Assembly (NCBI GenBank): GCA_902786205.1 | Contig: CADABQ010000001.1 | Coordinates: 49,193 to 113,192, forward strand | Direction: 5' to 3' | From: an uncultured Lachnospiraceae bacterium | Lineage (GTDB): Bacteria; Bacillota; Clostridia; Lachnospirales; Lachnospiraceae | DNA length: 64,000 nucleotides | Program-made: the position numbers and the translations under genes | Notes under the pieces: model-generated | What the model was told of the DNA's origin: nothing | Databases searched by the model: none | What the model saw: only the letters and a program-made list of their open reading frames with translations | Shown here: positions 63,925 to 64,000 of the stretch, in pieces | Numbering within the stretch: position 1 is the first letter of the stretch | Layout: each line of letters starts with the position of its first letter

Positions 63925-64000
63925 ATGATGGAATCAATTTTACAAGAGAAAAGAATAAGTTTCAAGGAGTTTGAGAAAAAAATTTATCAGTTTGTCTGTG
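63925..64000 (+). mobile_element. Insertion sequence, transposase start (ISLre2-like)
   Basis: A gene with AAAGGAG before its ATG begins MMESILQEKRISFKEFEKKI and runs off the window. This resembles N-termini of ISLre2 (UPF0236) transposases, which start with a short helix followed by an FEKxIxxxxC motif. Only 25 residues are visible, so the family is uncertain. Confidence 0.5.

Noticed and set aside
1..64000. CRISPR arrays, tRNA genes, rRNA genes, riboswitches
   Set aside because: Reading the non-coding gaps showed no evenly spaced repeats, no tRNA cloverleaf apart from the tmRNA ends, and no riboswitch core I know. A covariance-model scan would be needed to exclude small or divergent cases.

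Overview
The window comes from a low-GC, Gram-positive, spore-forming anaerobe of the class Clostridia, most probably the family Lachnospiraceae. The support is the AT-rich composition, frequent GGAGG ribosome binding sites, a complete eight-gene spoIIIA operon, spoIVB and spo0A, an [FeFe]-hydrogenase maturase (hydF), a giant two-domain CoA-dehydratase-type activase, and the gene order gap-pgk-tpiA-gpmI-secG-rnr-smpB-ssrA. No rRNA or tRNA gene and no CRISPR array was seen.

Positions 1 to about 52.6 kb are ordinary, densely packed chromosome. 0-10.4 kb: end of a helical-repeat protein, the activase on the minus strand, a LysM protein, an AAA+ ATPase, rsmD-coaD-coiled-coil gene, and ylbJ. 10.4-16.8 kb: a 161-bp element with inverted-repeat ends, mgtC, hydF, yqeG-aroK, an M24 peptidase, efp and aroE. 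17-30.7 kb: spoIIIAA-AH, asp23-nusB, then xseA-xseB-ispA-dxs-tlyA-nadK-argR and yebC, a run that ends at recN further on. A 4.4-kb gene for a surface protein with Ig-like (Big2) repeats sits between yebC and recN. 35.5-42.2 kb: recN, spoIVB, two cell-wall hydrolase genes, and spo0A. 42.3-52.6 kb: glgA, the glycolytic cluster, secG, rnr and smpB.

From the tmRNA gene (ssrA, 52.7 kb) to the right edge the character changes. Just before ssrA lies a decayed second copy of the tmRNA 3' end. After it come pseudogenes (a hydrolase, an isoprenylcysteine-methyltransferase-like gene, a nitroreductase, a DUF6061-like gene, a GrpB-like tail), an XRE-AbrB regulator, an ABC exporter pair, a truncated LytTR response regulator, unknown genes, a zinc-ribbon protein, a GNAT acetyltransferase and the start of an insertion sequence. 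This looks like a decaying accessory island beside ssrA, a common integration site.

The best candidate for an undescribed system is at 58.5-61.6 kb. Two promoters share one design: paired direct repeats of the type AT(A/G)GTC-N2-T with a 20-bp period, each pair placed about 45 bp before a -10 box. One drives a response regulator whose LytTR DNA-binding domain is cut off. The other drives a small protein and two large soluble proteins of unknown function. Other regulatory signals worth checking are a LexA/DinR-like box in the recN promoter, Spo0A boxes at spo0A and yebC, a short coupled leader ORF before the activase, and a long palindrome before gap.
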